The notes under the pieces are model-generated. The model saw only the letters and a list, made by a program, of their open reading frames with translations, did no database searches and was not told the origin of the DNA. From assembly GCF_041435115.1 (NCBI RefSeq), contig NZ_CP108046.1:2108001-2172000 (forward strand): a stretch of DNA of 64,000 bases, in the 5' to 3' direction. Both the position numbers and the translations under genes were made by a program. This stretch comes from Streptomyces sp. NBC_00289 (GTDB taxonomy: Bacteria; Actinomycetota; Actinomycetes; Streptomycetales; Streptomycetaceae). Within the stretch, counting starts at the first letter, position 1. Each line of letters starts with the position of its first letter. This document shows, piece by piece, positions 26,319 to 34,104 of the stretch.

Positions 26319-27398
26319 TCACCTCCGGGTCGCGGTGCGCTGGACCCACAGATTGATGAGGACGGCGCCGAGGAGCATCACGCCGAGGAATGCCTTGAAC
26401 CAGTCGGGGTTCCAGCCGGCGTAGACGATGCCCTGCTGCACCATGCCGAACATGAAGGCGCCGAAGACCGGGCCGATCGCCGAGCCGTAGCCGCCGGTCA
26501 GCAGACAGCCGCCGATCACCGCCGCGGCGATGTAGATCAGCTCCTGGCCGACGCCCTCGCCGGACTGGACGGTGTTGAACGTGAACAGCTGGTGCATGCC
26601 GACGAACCAGGCGCCGAAGCCGACCAGCATGAACAGGGAGATCTTGGTGAAGGTGACCGGGACACCGACCGCGCGGGCCGACTCCTTGTTGCCGCCGACC
26701 GCGAAGATCCAGTTGCCGTACTTGGTGCGCAGGAGCACCCAGGTGGCGATGGCCGCGAAGACCAGCCACCACACGATGGTGATCTTCACCTGGACGCCGC
26801 CGACGTCGAAGGAGGAGGCGAAGACCTTCTTGGCCTGGTCGAAGCCGTCCATGGTGCTGATGTCGTCGGTGGCCACGTTGCTGGTGACCAGCTTGGTGAC
26901 GGCAAGATTGACGCCCTGGAGGATCAGGAAGGTGCCCAGGGTGACCAGGAAGCTCGGCAGGCCCGTCTTGACGAGCATCCAGCCGTTGAACGCGCCGATA
27001 CCGAGGGACACCAGCAGGGCGACGAACACGCCGACCCAGACGTTCATGGTGAGCTGGTAGCTGAGCATGCTGGCGGTGAGCGCCGAGGTGAGCACGGCGA
27101 CACCGGCCGACAGGTCGAACTCGCCGCCGATCATCAGCAGCGCGACCGGCAGGGCCATGATCCCGATGGTCGACGACTGGTACAGGATGTTGGCCATGGA
27201 GCTGCCGTCGCGCACCGGGGGTGCCGCGACGAGGAAGAACACGTACACGGCGACCGCGCCGAGGAAGACCCCGACCTCGGGCCGCGCGAGCAGCCGGAAC
27301 ACCAGGGGGCGCCGCGAGGTGCGCCCGTCGGTACTCCTGGGGCCGGGGGCCGGCGGTGAGGTCACCGCCGGCTCAGCCTGCTGGGACATTCCGATCAC
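26319..27398 (-). CDS. CUT2 sugar ABC transporter permease
   Basis: Inner-membrane permease of 359 residues in the RbsC/FrcC family. Clear membrane segments include VGVFLGAVAVYVFFLVAA and GVFVALLVSLGIGAFNGW; GGEFDLSAG is the family signature. GTG 27398 is chosen because it overlaps the binding-protein stop (GTGA) and has GAAGGG upstream; ATG 27389 is an alternative. Part of an inositol-type importer by context. Confidence 0.92.
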   Translation of the reverse strand: MIGMSQQAEPAVTSPPAPGPRSTDGRTSRRPLVFRLLARPEVGVFLGAVAVYVFFLVAAPPVRDGSSMANILYQSSTIGIMALPVALLMIGGEFDLSAGVAVLTSALTASMLSYQLTMNVWVGVFVALLVSLGIGAFNGWMLVKTGLPSFLVTLGTFLILQGVNLAVTKLVTSNVATDDISTMDGFDQAKKVFASSFDVGGVQVKITIVWWLVFAAIATWVLLRTKYGNWIFAVGGNKESARAVGVPVTFTKISLFMLVGFGAWFVGMHQLFTFNTVQSGEGVGQELIYIAAAVIGGCLLTGGYGSAIGPVFGAFMFGMVQQGIVYAGWNPDWFKAFLGVMLLGAVLINLWVQRTATRR

Positions 27399-28414
27399 CG
27401 GGTGCCCTTCGCGGCGAACTGCGCGACGGTGTCGACGTTGGTCTTGTCGACGAAGGCGGGGCCGGTCAGCACCGGCTGCTCGCCGCCGCCCATGTAGTTG
27501 CCGTTGTTCTTGTAGAGCCACAGGGAGTCGATGGCCAGGTAGCCCTGGAGGTAGGGCTGCTGGTCGACCGCGAACTGGATCGTGCCCTTGCTGATGGCGC
27601 CGGTCAGTTCCTTGTTCAGGTCGAAGGTGGCGATCTTGGCCTTGCTGCCGGCGTCGCCCACCGACTGCACCGCGGTCAGCGCGAACGGGGCGCCGAGCGC
27701 GACGACGTAGTCGATGGCGCTGTCCTGCTTGAGCTTGGCGGTGATCGTCGACTTCACGGACGGCATGTCGGTGCCGTTGACGAACAGCGTCTGGGTGGAG
27801 CCCGTGAACGTCTTCTTCACGCCGTCGCAGCGCTGGGTGAGGCCGATGTTGCCCTGTTCCTGCACGACACAGACGACCTTCTTGGCGCCGGCGGTGTTGA
27901 GCCGCTTGCCCAGCGCCTCGCCGGCCACGGTCTCGTCCTGGCCGAAGAAGGACATGAGGCCGAGCTTCTGCCACTCGCTCACACCGGAGTTGAGGCCGAC
28001 CACGGGGATGCCCGCAGTCTTCGCCTTGCTCACGACGTCCTTCATGGCGTCCGGCTTGGCGAGGGTGATGGCGATGCCGTCGACCTTCTGGTCGATCGCG
28101 TTCTGCACCAGGGTGGCCTGGCTGCCCGCGTTGGGGTCGGCGGAGTACACGAGCTTGACGTTGTCCTTGGCCGCGGCCGCCTCAGCACCCTTGCGGACGA
28201 TGTCCCAGAAGGTGTCGCCGGGCGACTGGTGGGTGACCAGGGCGATCGTCATCTGCGGGGTGTCGGCCTTGCCGGCCGAGGCGCCGGCCGCGCTTTCCTC
28301 TGCTTTCTTGCCGCCGGAGCTGCTGGAGCAGCCCGCGAGGGTCAGGGCCGCTGCCGCGGCCACGGCCACAACGGGGGCGAATCTGCGGGAGCGGGAGTGC
28401 GAAGAGCGGTCCAT
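27395..28414 (-). CDS. Sugar/cyclitol-binding lipoprotein of CUT2 importer
   Basis: Periplasmic-binding-protein-like lipoprotein of 339 residues. The signal peptide ends in LTLAGC (Cys29). The mature protein shows the ribose-binding fold (VTHQSPGDTFWDIVRKGAEAA, VDGIAITLAKPDAM, GIPVVGLNSG). It leads the importer operon, divergent from iolC/iolD. Myo-inositol or a related cyclitol is the likely ligand, from context. Confidence 0.91.
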   Translation of the reverse strand: MDRSSHSRSRRFAPVVAVAAAAALTLAGCSSSSGGKKAEESAAGASAGKADTPQMTIALVTHQSPGDTFWDIVRKGAEAAAAKDNVKLVYSADPNAGSQATLVQNAIDQKVDGIAITLAKPDAMKDVVSKAKTAGIPVVGLNSGVSEWQKLGLMSFFGQDETVAGEALGKRLNTAGAKKVVCVVQEQGNIGLTQRCDGVKKTFTGSTQTLFVNGTDMPSVKSTITAKLKQDSAIDYVVALGAPFALTAVQSVGDAGSKAKIATFDLNKELTGAISKGTIQFAVDQQPYLQGYLAIDSLWLYKNNGNYMGGGEQPVLTGPAFVDKTNVDTVAQFAAKGTR

Positions 28415-28553
28415 CTGTCCTGCACCTCACTGTGCTACGGGGGAAAGGCAAGGCGGATCACCGGGATCCGAGGCCCTGGATCTGCAAAAGTCCGGGTCGT
28501 GCGCCGCAAAAGCGGCTGATGCGCTGGGACGGGATTCCACCCCTTGGCGCGCC

Positions 28554-28623
28554 CGCTGTCAATACTTTGTTAAGACATCATTTCACGCTCAGGTCCGAAT
28601 GTAAGTACAAAGTATTGACAGCG
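28554..28623. promoter_or_regulatory. 17-bp perfect inverted repeat in the divergent iol promoter
   Basis: CGCTGTCAATACTTTGT (28554-28570) is exactly repeated in inverse at 28607-28623 with 36 bases between. Each arm includes TTGACA in outward orientation (28557-28562 minus, 28615-28620 plus). TGTTAAGACA at 28568-28577 reads TGTCTTAACA on the minus strand and fits, as I remember it, the Corynebacterium IolR motif KGWCHTRACA. A GntR regulator encoded at 31424 could bind here. Confidence 0.75.
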
Positions 28624-28703
28624 TCGCCCTCCGAGACCTACACCTGGGGGGCGGCAGGCCCCTTGGGACCCGCAGCCCCGGCAGAGTTCGAGGAGCGTCG
28701 CGC

Positions 28704-29438
28704 ATGGCCGAGTCAGCCCAGTCCTTCGATCTGATCACGATCGACCGTATCGGAGTCGATCTCTACCCCTTGCGACCGGGTGTACCCCTGGCCCGTACGG
28801 AGTCGTTCGGAAGCTTCCCCGGCCGTTCGCCCGCTCGGGTCGCCGTCGCCGCCGCCCGCCTGGGCCGGACCAGCGTCGTGATCCACGCCGACGCGCCGGA
28901 CTACTTCGCCATCCGCGCGGCCCGCATCTTCTGGATCACCGGCACCGGTCTCAGCGAGGAGCCGAGCCGATCCGCCACCCTCGCCGCCCTCAAGGCACGC
29001 GGGCGGGCCGGCACCACCGTCTTCGACCTCGACTGGCGCCCGGCCCTGTGGAACGACACCGCCTGGAAGGACCCGGAGGAGGCCCGCCCGTACTACGCCG
29101 AGGTTCTGCGCCACGCCACCGTCGCGGTCGGCGACCTCGACGAGTGCGAGATGGCCACCGGCCGGCGCGAACCACACGCCTGCGCGGAGGCGCTGCTGGC
29201 GGCGGGCGTGGAACTGGCGCTGGTCCGGCAGGGCTCCGGGGGCGTGCTCGCGGTGCACCGCGACGGCACCACCGCCGAGGTCCCGCCCGCGCCCGACGGG
29301 ACGGCCGGCGACCCGGGCGCGGACGACGAGTTCGGCGGCTCGCTGTGCCACGGGCTGCTGTCCGGCTGGGAGCTGGCCAGGACCGTCCGGTACGCCACCG
29401 CGGGCGACCGGACCGCCCCCGGACCCGGCCCGCTGTGA
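28704..29438 (+). pseudogene. iolC: Decayed 5-dehydro-2-deoxygluconokinase (iolC remnant)
   Basis: An open frame of 244 codons that is clearly an IolC kinase but broken in content. The start DLITIDRIGVDLYPL and the segment AIRAARIFWITGTGLSEEPS are family signatures. Between them about 55-60 residues are missing in frame (the join is VVIHADAPDYF), removing the lid and part of the substrate site. The expected GGSPTN is GRSPAR, the catalytic GAGD is GADD, and about 60 C-terminal residues are lost. It probably cannot phosphorylate. It precedes iolD by 49 bases. Confidence 0.85.
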
Positions 29439-29487
29439 CTCCCGGCGACACCCCCCGCTTCCCCGTCCCTTCTCCGTGAGGTCCCCG

Positions 29488-31374
29488 ATGAGCGAGTCCA
29501 CGACCCGGCGCCTGACCGTCGCCCAGGCGCTGGTGCGGTTCCTGTCCGTCCAGTACACGGAGCGGGACGGTGTCCGCCGCCGGCTGATCGCCGGCACCTG
29601 GGGCATCTTCGGCCACGGCAACGTGGCGGGGCTCGGCCAGGCGCTGATGGAGGCGGGCATCGGGGACGGCGCCGCGATGCCGTTCCACCAGGGCCGCAAC
29701 GAGCAGGCCATGGTGCACGCGGCCGTCGGGTACGCGCGCCAGCTGAACCGCCTGTCGGCGCAGGCCGTCACGACCTCCATCGGCCCGGGCGCCACCAACC
29801 TGGTCACCGGCGCGGCCCTCGCGACGATCAACCGCCTGCCGGTCCTGCTGCTGCCCGGCGACTACTTCGCCACCCGCCCCGCCGACCCGCTGCTCCAGCA
29901 GCTGGAGCATCCGGTCGAGGCCGACCTGTCCGTCAACGACACCCTGCGCCCGGTGTCGCGGTACTTCGACCGCGTCACCCGTCCCGAGGCGCTGATCCCC
30001 TCCGCGCTGAACGCCATGCGCGTGCTCGCCGACCCGGCCGAGACCGGCGCGGTCACCCTCGCACTGCCGCAGGACGTGCAGGCGGAGGCGTACGACTGGC
30101 CGGAGGAGTTCTTCGCCGACCGCGTCTGGCGCGTCCGGCGTCCCGTGCCCGACCCGGTCGAACTGGAGGAGGCCGCCCGCGCGATCCGGTCCGCCGCCCG
30201 CCCGCTGCTCGTCGCGGGCGGCGGGGTGCACCACAGCGAGGCCGAGGAGGCGCTGAGGGCGCTGGCCGACGCCACCGGCATCCCGGTCGCCTCGACCCAG
30301 GCGGGCAAGGGGTCCCTGCGCCACGACCACCCGGCCGACCTCGGCGGCATCGGCCACACCGGCACGGCGGTCTGCGACGCCACCGCCCGCACCGCGGACC
30401 TGGTGATCGGCGTCGGCACCCGCTACAGCGACTTCACCACCGCCTCCGGCACGCTCTTCCAGCATCCGGGCGTCCGGTTCCTCAACCTCAACATCACCGC
30501 CTTCGACTCCCACAAGCTCGCGGCCCGTACGGTCGTGGGCGATGCCAGGGCGGCCCTGGAGGCTCTCGGCGCGGCCCTGGACGGGCACCGGGTGGACAGC
30601 GCGTACGAGGCCGAGTACCGGGCCGGGAAGGAGGCGTGGGAGCGGGTCGTCGAGTCCGCCTACCGCGCCGACGACGACGGCGCCGTACCGACCCAGACGC
30701 AGCTGCTCGGCGCGCTGGACGCGGTCGTCGGCGACGAGGACGTGGTGATCAACGCGGCCGGCTCGCTCCCCGGGGACCTGCACAAGCTGTGGCGGGCCCG
30801 CAGCCCGCGCCAGTACCACCTGGAGTACGGCTACTCCTGCATGGGCTACGAGATCCCGGCCGCGATCGGCGTTCAGCAGGCCGCGCCGGACACCCCCGTC
30901 TGGGCCCTGGTCGGCGACGGCACGTACCTGATGATGCCCACCGAGATCGTCACCGCCGTCCAGGAGGGTCTGCCCGTCAACCTGGTCCTGGTCCAGAACC
31001 ACGGCTACGCCTCCATCGGCGGGCTGTCGGAGTCGGTGGGCGGCGAGCGCTTCGGCACCGCCTACCGCTACCGGGCCGCCGACGGCACCTTCAGCGGGGC
31101 CCCGCTCCCCGTCGACCTCGCCGCCAACGCGGCCAGCCTCGGCATGGACGTACTGCGCGCCAAGACCGTCCGCGAGCTGCGCGAGGCACTGGTCACCGCC
31201 CGCGCCTCCGACCGGCCGACGTGCGTGTACGTCGAGACCGACCCGGCGGCCACCGCTCCCCCGGCCGAGGCCTGGTGGGACGTGCCGGTGGCCGAGGTGG
31301 CCTCCCGCGAGGCGGCGTCGAACGCCCGCGAGCGGTACGAGCGCGACGTCGCCGCCCGCCGCCGCCACCTGTGA
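29488..31374 (+). CDS. iolD: 3D-(3,5/4)-trihydroxycyclohexane-1,2-dione hydrolase
   Basis: Thiamine-diphosphate enzyme of 628 residues, the usual length. IolD opens the ring of trihydroxycyclohexane-1,2-dione in inositol breakdown. The N-terminal region GRNEQAMVHAAVGYARQ holds the cofactor-activating Glu; the TPP/Mg motif is ALVGDGTYLMMPTEIVTAVQ with the distal Asn in VQNHGYA. ATG 29488 has GTGAGG upstream. It is intact although iolC before it is decayed, and iolB, iolE and iolA are not in the window. Confidence 0.95.
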   Translation: MSESTTRRLTVAQALVRFLSVQYTERDGVRRRLIAGTWGIFGHGNVAGLGQALMEAGIGDGAAMPFHQGRNEQAMVHAAVGYARQLNRLSAQAVTTSIGPGATNLVTGAALATINRLPVLLLPGDYFATRPADPLLQQLEHPVEADLSVNDTLRPVSRYFDRVTRPEALIPSALNAMRVLADPAETGAVTLALPQDVQAEAYDWPEEFFADRVWRVRRPVPDPVELEEAARAIRSAARPLLVAGGGVHHSEAEEALRALADATGIPVASTQAGKGSLRHDHPADLGGIGHTGTAVCDATARTADLVIGVGTRYSDFTTASGTLFQHPGVRFLNLNITAFDSHKLAARTVVGDARAALEALGAALDGHRVDSAYEAEYRAGKEAWERVVESAYRADDDGAVPTQTQLLGALDAVVGDEDVVINAAGSLPGDLHKLWRARSPRQYHLEYGYSCMGYEIPAAIGVQQAAPDTPVWALVGDGTYLMMPTEIVTAVQEGLPVNLVLVQNHGYASIGGLSESVGGERFGTAYRYRAADGTFSGAPLPVDLAANAASLGMDVLRAKTVRELREALVTARASDRPTCVYVETDPAATAPPAEAWWDVPVAEVASREAASNARERYERDVAARRRHL

Positions 31375-31423
31375 CCGCCCCGCTCCCCGGCCATTCCCGA
31401 CTCTTCTCGAGGGAGGTACGTCC

Positions 31424-32209
31424 ATGGCGAAGACCCGCGGCCACCCACGTGCCGTGACCGCCTCCGCACTCGACTCCCTGGACTTCGCCCTGGACCGGGG
31501 CAGTCCGGTGCCGCTGTACTACCAGCTCGCGCAGCAGCTGGAGGCGGCGATCGAGCACGGCGCGCTGGCCCCGGGAAACCTCCTGGGCAACGAGATCGAC
31601 CTGTCCGTACGCCTCGGACTGTCCCGGCCCACGGTCCGCCAGGCCATCCAGAACCTGGTGGAGAAGGGCCTGCTGGTGCGCCGCCGCGGGGTCGGCACGC
31701 AGGTCGTGCACAGCCAGGTGAAACGCCCGCTGGAACTCAGCAGCCTGTACGACGACCTGGAGGCGGCCGGGCAGGGGCCCACCACGCGGGTCGTGCGCAA
31801 CGAGCCGGTGGCGGCCTCCGCCGACGTGGCGGCCGCCCTCGGCGTCGCGGAGGGCGCCGAGGTCACGCTCCTGGAACGGCTGCGCTGCACGCACGGCCAG
31901 CCCGTCGCCCTCCTCTGCAACCACCTGCCCGCGGCCCTTCTCGAACTCGACACCGAACGGCTGGAGTCGACCGGCCTCTACCGCATGATGCGCACCGCCG
32001 GCATCACCCTGCACAGCGCCCGCCAGACCATCGGCGCCCGCAGCGCCACCGCGCGGGAGGCGGCCCGCCTCGACGAACAGGAGGGGGCAGCCCTGCTGAC
32101 CATGCAGCGGACCGCGTACGACGACACCGGGCGCCCGGTCGAGTACGGCACGCACATCTACCGCGCGTCCCGGTACGCGTTCGACTTCCAGCTGCTCGTC
32201 AGACCGTGA
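31424..32209 (+). CDS. GntR family regulator, HutC/UTRA subfamily (IolR-like)
   Basis: Regulator of 261 residues. The winged helix is in residues 25-95 (PLYYQLAQQLEAAIEHG, LSVRLGLSRPTVRQAIQNLV) and a UTRA ligand domain follows. GGGAGG precedes ATG 31424. It directly follows iolD, so it may control the inositol genes through the inverted repeat at 28554-28623. Its end overlaps the convergent AKR gene by 11 bases. Confidence 0.92.
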   Translation: MAKTRGHPRAVTASALDSLDFALDRGSPVPLYYQLAQQLEAAIEHGALAPGNLLGNEIDLSVRLGLSRPTVRQAIQNLVEKGLLVRRRGVGTQVVHSQVKRPLELSSLYDDLEAAGQGPTTRVVRNEPVAASADVAAALGVAEGAEVTLLERLRCTHGQPVALLCNHLPAALLELDTERLESTGLYRMMRTAGITLHSARQTIGARSATAREAARLDEQEGAALLTMQRTAYDDTGRPVEYGTHIYRASRYAFDFQLLVRP

Positions 32210-33191
32210 CGACCCCGTCGAGGCGCTCCCGCTGCTCCGGCGTGAGCTCGAGGTCCACCGCGGCCAGGTTCTCCTCCAACTGCGCCACCGACGAGGCCCC
32301 GGCGAGCGGCACCACCGGCAGCTCGTGGCCGATCTGCCAGGCCAGCACCACCTGGTTGACGGTGGCCCCGGTCTCCCGCGCCACCTCGTTCAGCACCGCC
32401 AGCCGGGCCGGGGTGCCCGGGTGGTCGTAGTCCGGCGGCAGCGGCTTGTCGGGGCGGACGTAGGCACCGGTCAGCAGGGGCGAGTAGGCGACCAGGGTCA
32501 GGCCGGGCTCGGCCCGCAGGTAGCCGAGCAGTTCCGCGCCCGCGTGGCCGAGGCTGCCGTCGGGGAAGAGGTCGCTGGGCACGTCGGTGCGGGGCCGCAG
32601 ATAGCTGTGCTGGTACTGGACCACCTCGTAGCCGGGCAGTCCGGCCGCGGCGGCCAGGGCGCGGGCCCGCTCCACCCGCCACACGGCCTGGTTGCTGACG
32701 CCGAGCAGCCCGACCGTGCCCTCGGCGACGAGTGCGGCGAAGCCTTCGACGGTCTCCCGCTGCGGCACGGCGGGGTCGTCGATGTGTGCGTAGAGGAGGT
32801 CGAGCCGGTCCACTCCGAGGCGTTCGCGGCTGCGCTCCGCCGACTCCCGGATGACCTTCGCCGACAGTCCCTCCGGGTTGTCGGTGTAGCTGGTGCCGGG
32901 TGCCAGGGGGCGGGCGCCGAGCTTGGTCGCGATGACGATCTCGTCGCCGATCCCGCGGCTGCGCCGCCACCGGCCGAGCAGTTCCTCGCTCTGCCCGCCC
33001 TGGCCGCCGTCGACCCAGAACGCGTAGTTGTCGGACGTGTCGACGAAGTTCCCGCCGGCCTCGACGTACCGGTCGAGGACGGCGAAGGAGGTCTTCTCGT
33101 CCGTGCGGGAGCCGAACAGCATCGCGCCGAGCGCGAGCACGCTCACCTCACGCCGGGTTTTCGGGTCGGCGCCCATCGTGCGGTACTTCAT
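32199..33191 (-). CDS. Aldo/keto reductase
   Basis: NADPH-dependent oxidoreductase of 330 residues with a TIM-barrel fold. The catalytic tetrad is visible: Asp and Tyr in FVDTSDNYAF, Lys in ATKLGARP, His in YAHIDD. ATG 33191 has GGGAGGG upstream; a longer frame upstream lacks a good start context. Its promoter has the 19-base spacing and central palindrome typical of MerR-type control. It may act on inososes or other aldoses. Confidence 0.92.
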   Translation of the reverse strand: MKYRTMGADPKTRREVSVLALGAMLFGSRTDEKTSFAVLDRYVEAGGNFVDTSDNYAFWVDGGQGGQSEELLGRWRRSRGIGDEIVIATKLGARPLAPGTSYTDNPEGLSAKVIRESAERSRERLGVDRLDLLYAHIDDPAVPQRETVEGFAALVAEGTVGLLGVSNQAVWRVERARALAAAAGLPGYEVVQYQHSYLRPRTDVPSDLFPDGSLGHAGAELLGYLRAEPGLTLVAYSPLLTGAYVRPDKPLPPDYDHPGTPARLAVLNEVARETGATVNQVVLAWQIGHELPVVPLAGASSVAQLEENLAAVDLELTPEQRERLDGVVTV

Positions 33192-33234
33192 GGTGATCCC
33201 TCCCGTTCGCGCCCGTGTCCGGGGCACGAACGGG

Positions 33235-33265
33235 AGTATTCGTGCTGAAGCGCACTTCAAGTCAA
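33235..33265 (-). promoter_or_regulatory. MerR-type promoter of the aldo/keto reductase gene
   Basis: On the minus strand a -35 TTGACT (33260-33265) and a -10 AATACT (33235-33240) are separated by 19 bases that contain TGAAG-TGCG-CTTCA (33246-33259). Over-long spacers around a palindrome are the hallmark of MerR-activated promoters. No MerR gene is visible nearby. Confidence 0.7.
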
Positions 33266-33288
33266 GTACGCGCGCGACGACTTGCCAC

Positions 33289-33957
33289 CTACGCGGGACG
33301 GACGAACGGCCCGTCCAGCGCCGCCCATTGGAGCAGCATGATGGTCTTCGCGTCGGCGATCTCGCCGGTGCGGATCATCTCCAGCGCCCTGCGGAAGGGC
33401 AGTTCGAGGATCTCGATGTCCTCGCCCTCCTCGTCCAGGCCGCCCCCCTCGTGGGTGCGGGTCGAGGAGCCGTAGGCGGCGGCGTAGAAGCTGACGCGTT
33501 CGGTGACCGAGCCCGGGCTCATGTAGACGTCGAAGACGTGCCGGACCTCACCGATGGTGTGCCCGGTCTCCTCGACCACCTCGCGCCGCACGGCGACCTC
33601 CGGGTGCTCGTCATCGTCGTCGAGCAGCCCGCCCGGCGTCTCGACCAGCATTCCGTCGGGGTGCCCGTTGACGTACACCGGGAACCGGAACTGGCGGGTG
33701 AGCAGTACGGTTTCGCGTTCCGCGTCGTACAGCAGCATGGTGGCGCCGTTGCCGCGGTCGTGCGTCTCGCGTTCCTGGGTGCTCCAGGTGCCGTCGGCGC
33801 GCTGGACGTCGAACGTCGTGGTGCGCTCGACGTACCAGTGGCTGGACAGGAGGGTCACGTCCCGGACCTTGACGCGTGGGTTCCCGGTCAGGTCCCGGCC
33901 GGTCCGGTCCAGCCCGGTGCGGCCCCGGCGGTCGGGGGTGTCGAGGCCGGCGGTCAT
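33289..33957 (-). CDS. Nudix hydrolase (GDP-mannose/ADP-ribose pyrophosphatase-like)
   Basis: Nucleoside-diphosphate-sugar hydrolase of about 222 residues. The Nudix box reads GGLLDDDDEHPEVAVRREVV then EETGH, with one extra residue in the first spacer compared with the consensus. The order HWYVERTTTFDVQRADGTW and LLTRQFRFPVY resembles the NudK branch. The start at ATG 33957 lacks a strong ribosome site, and a GTG about 80 bases inside (VKVRDV) is possible. Confidence 0.88.
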   Translation of the reverse strand: MTAGLDTPDRRGRTGLDRTGRDLTGNPRVKVRDVTLLSSHWYVERTTTFDVQRADGTWSTQERETHDRGNGATMLLYDAERETVLLTRQFRFPVYVNGHPDGMLVETPGGLLDDDDEHPEVAVRREVVEETGHTIGEVRHVFDVYMSPGSVTERVSFYAAAYGSSTRTHEGGGLDEEGEDIEILELPFRRALEMIRTGEIADAKTIMLLQWAALDGPFVRPA

Positions 33958-34104
33958 CGGTCACCCGCGGTGGGCGGGAGGCGGAAGAAGAACAAGGTGG
34001 TCATGCTCGCTTCTACCATCCGTACGACACCGCGGTCGCCCGCGCTCCCCCGCGCGCCCGTCCCGGAACCCCGCCCGGCCCGTGCCGTAACGGGGTGCCG
34101 TCGT

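Noticed and set aside
32199..32209. Frameshift joining GntR and the AKR gene
   Set aside because: The genes are on opposite strands and simply overlap at their 3' ends by 11 bases; both ends look normal.
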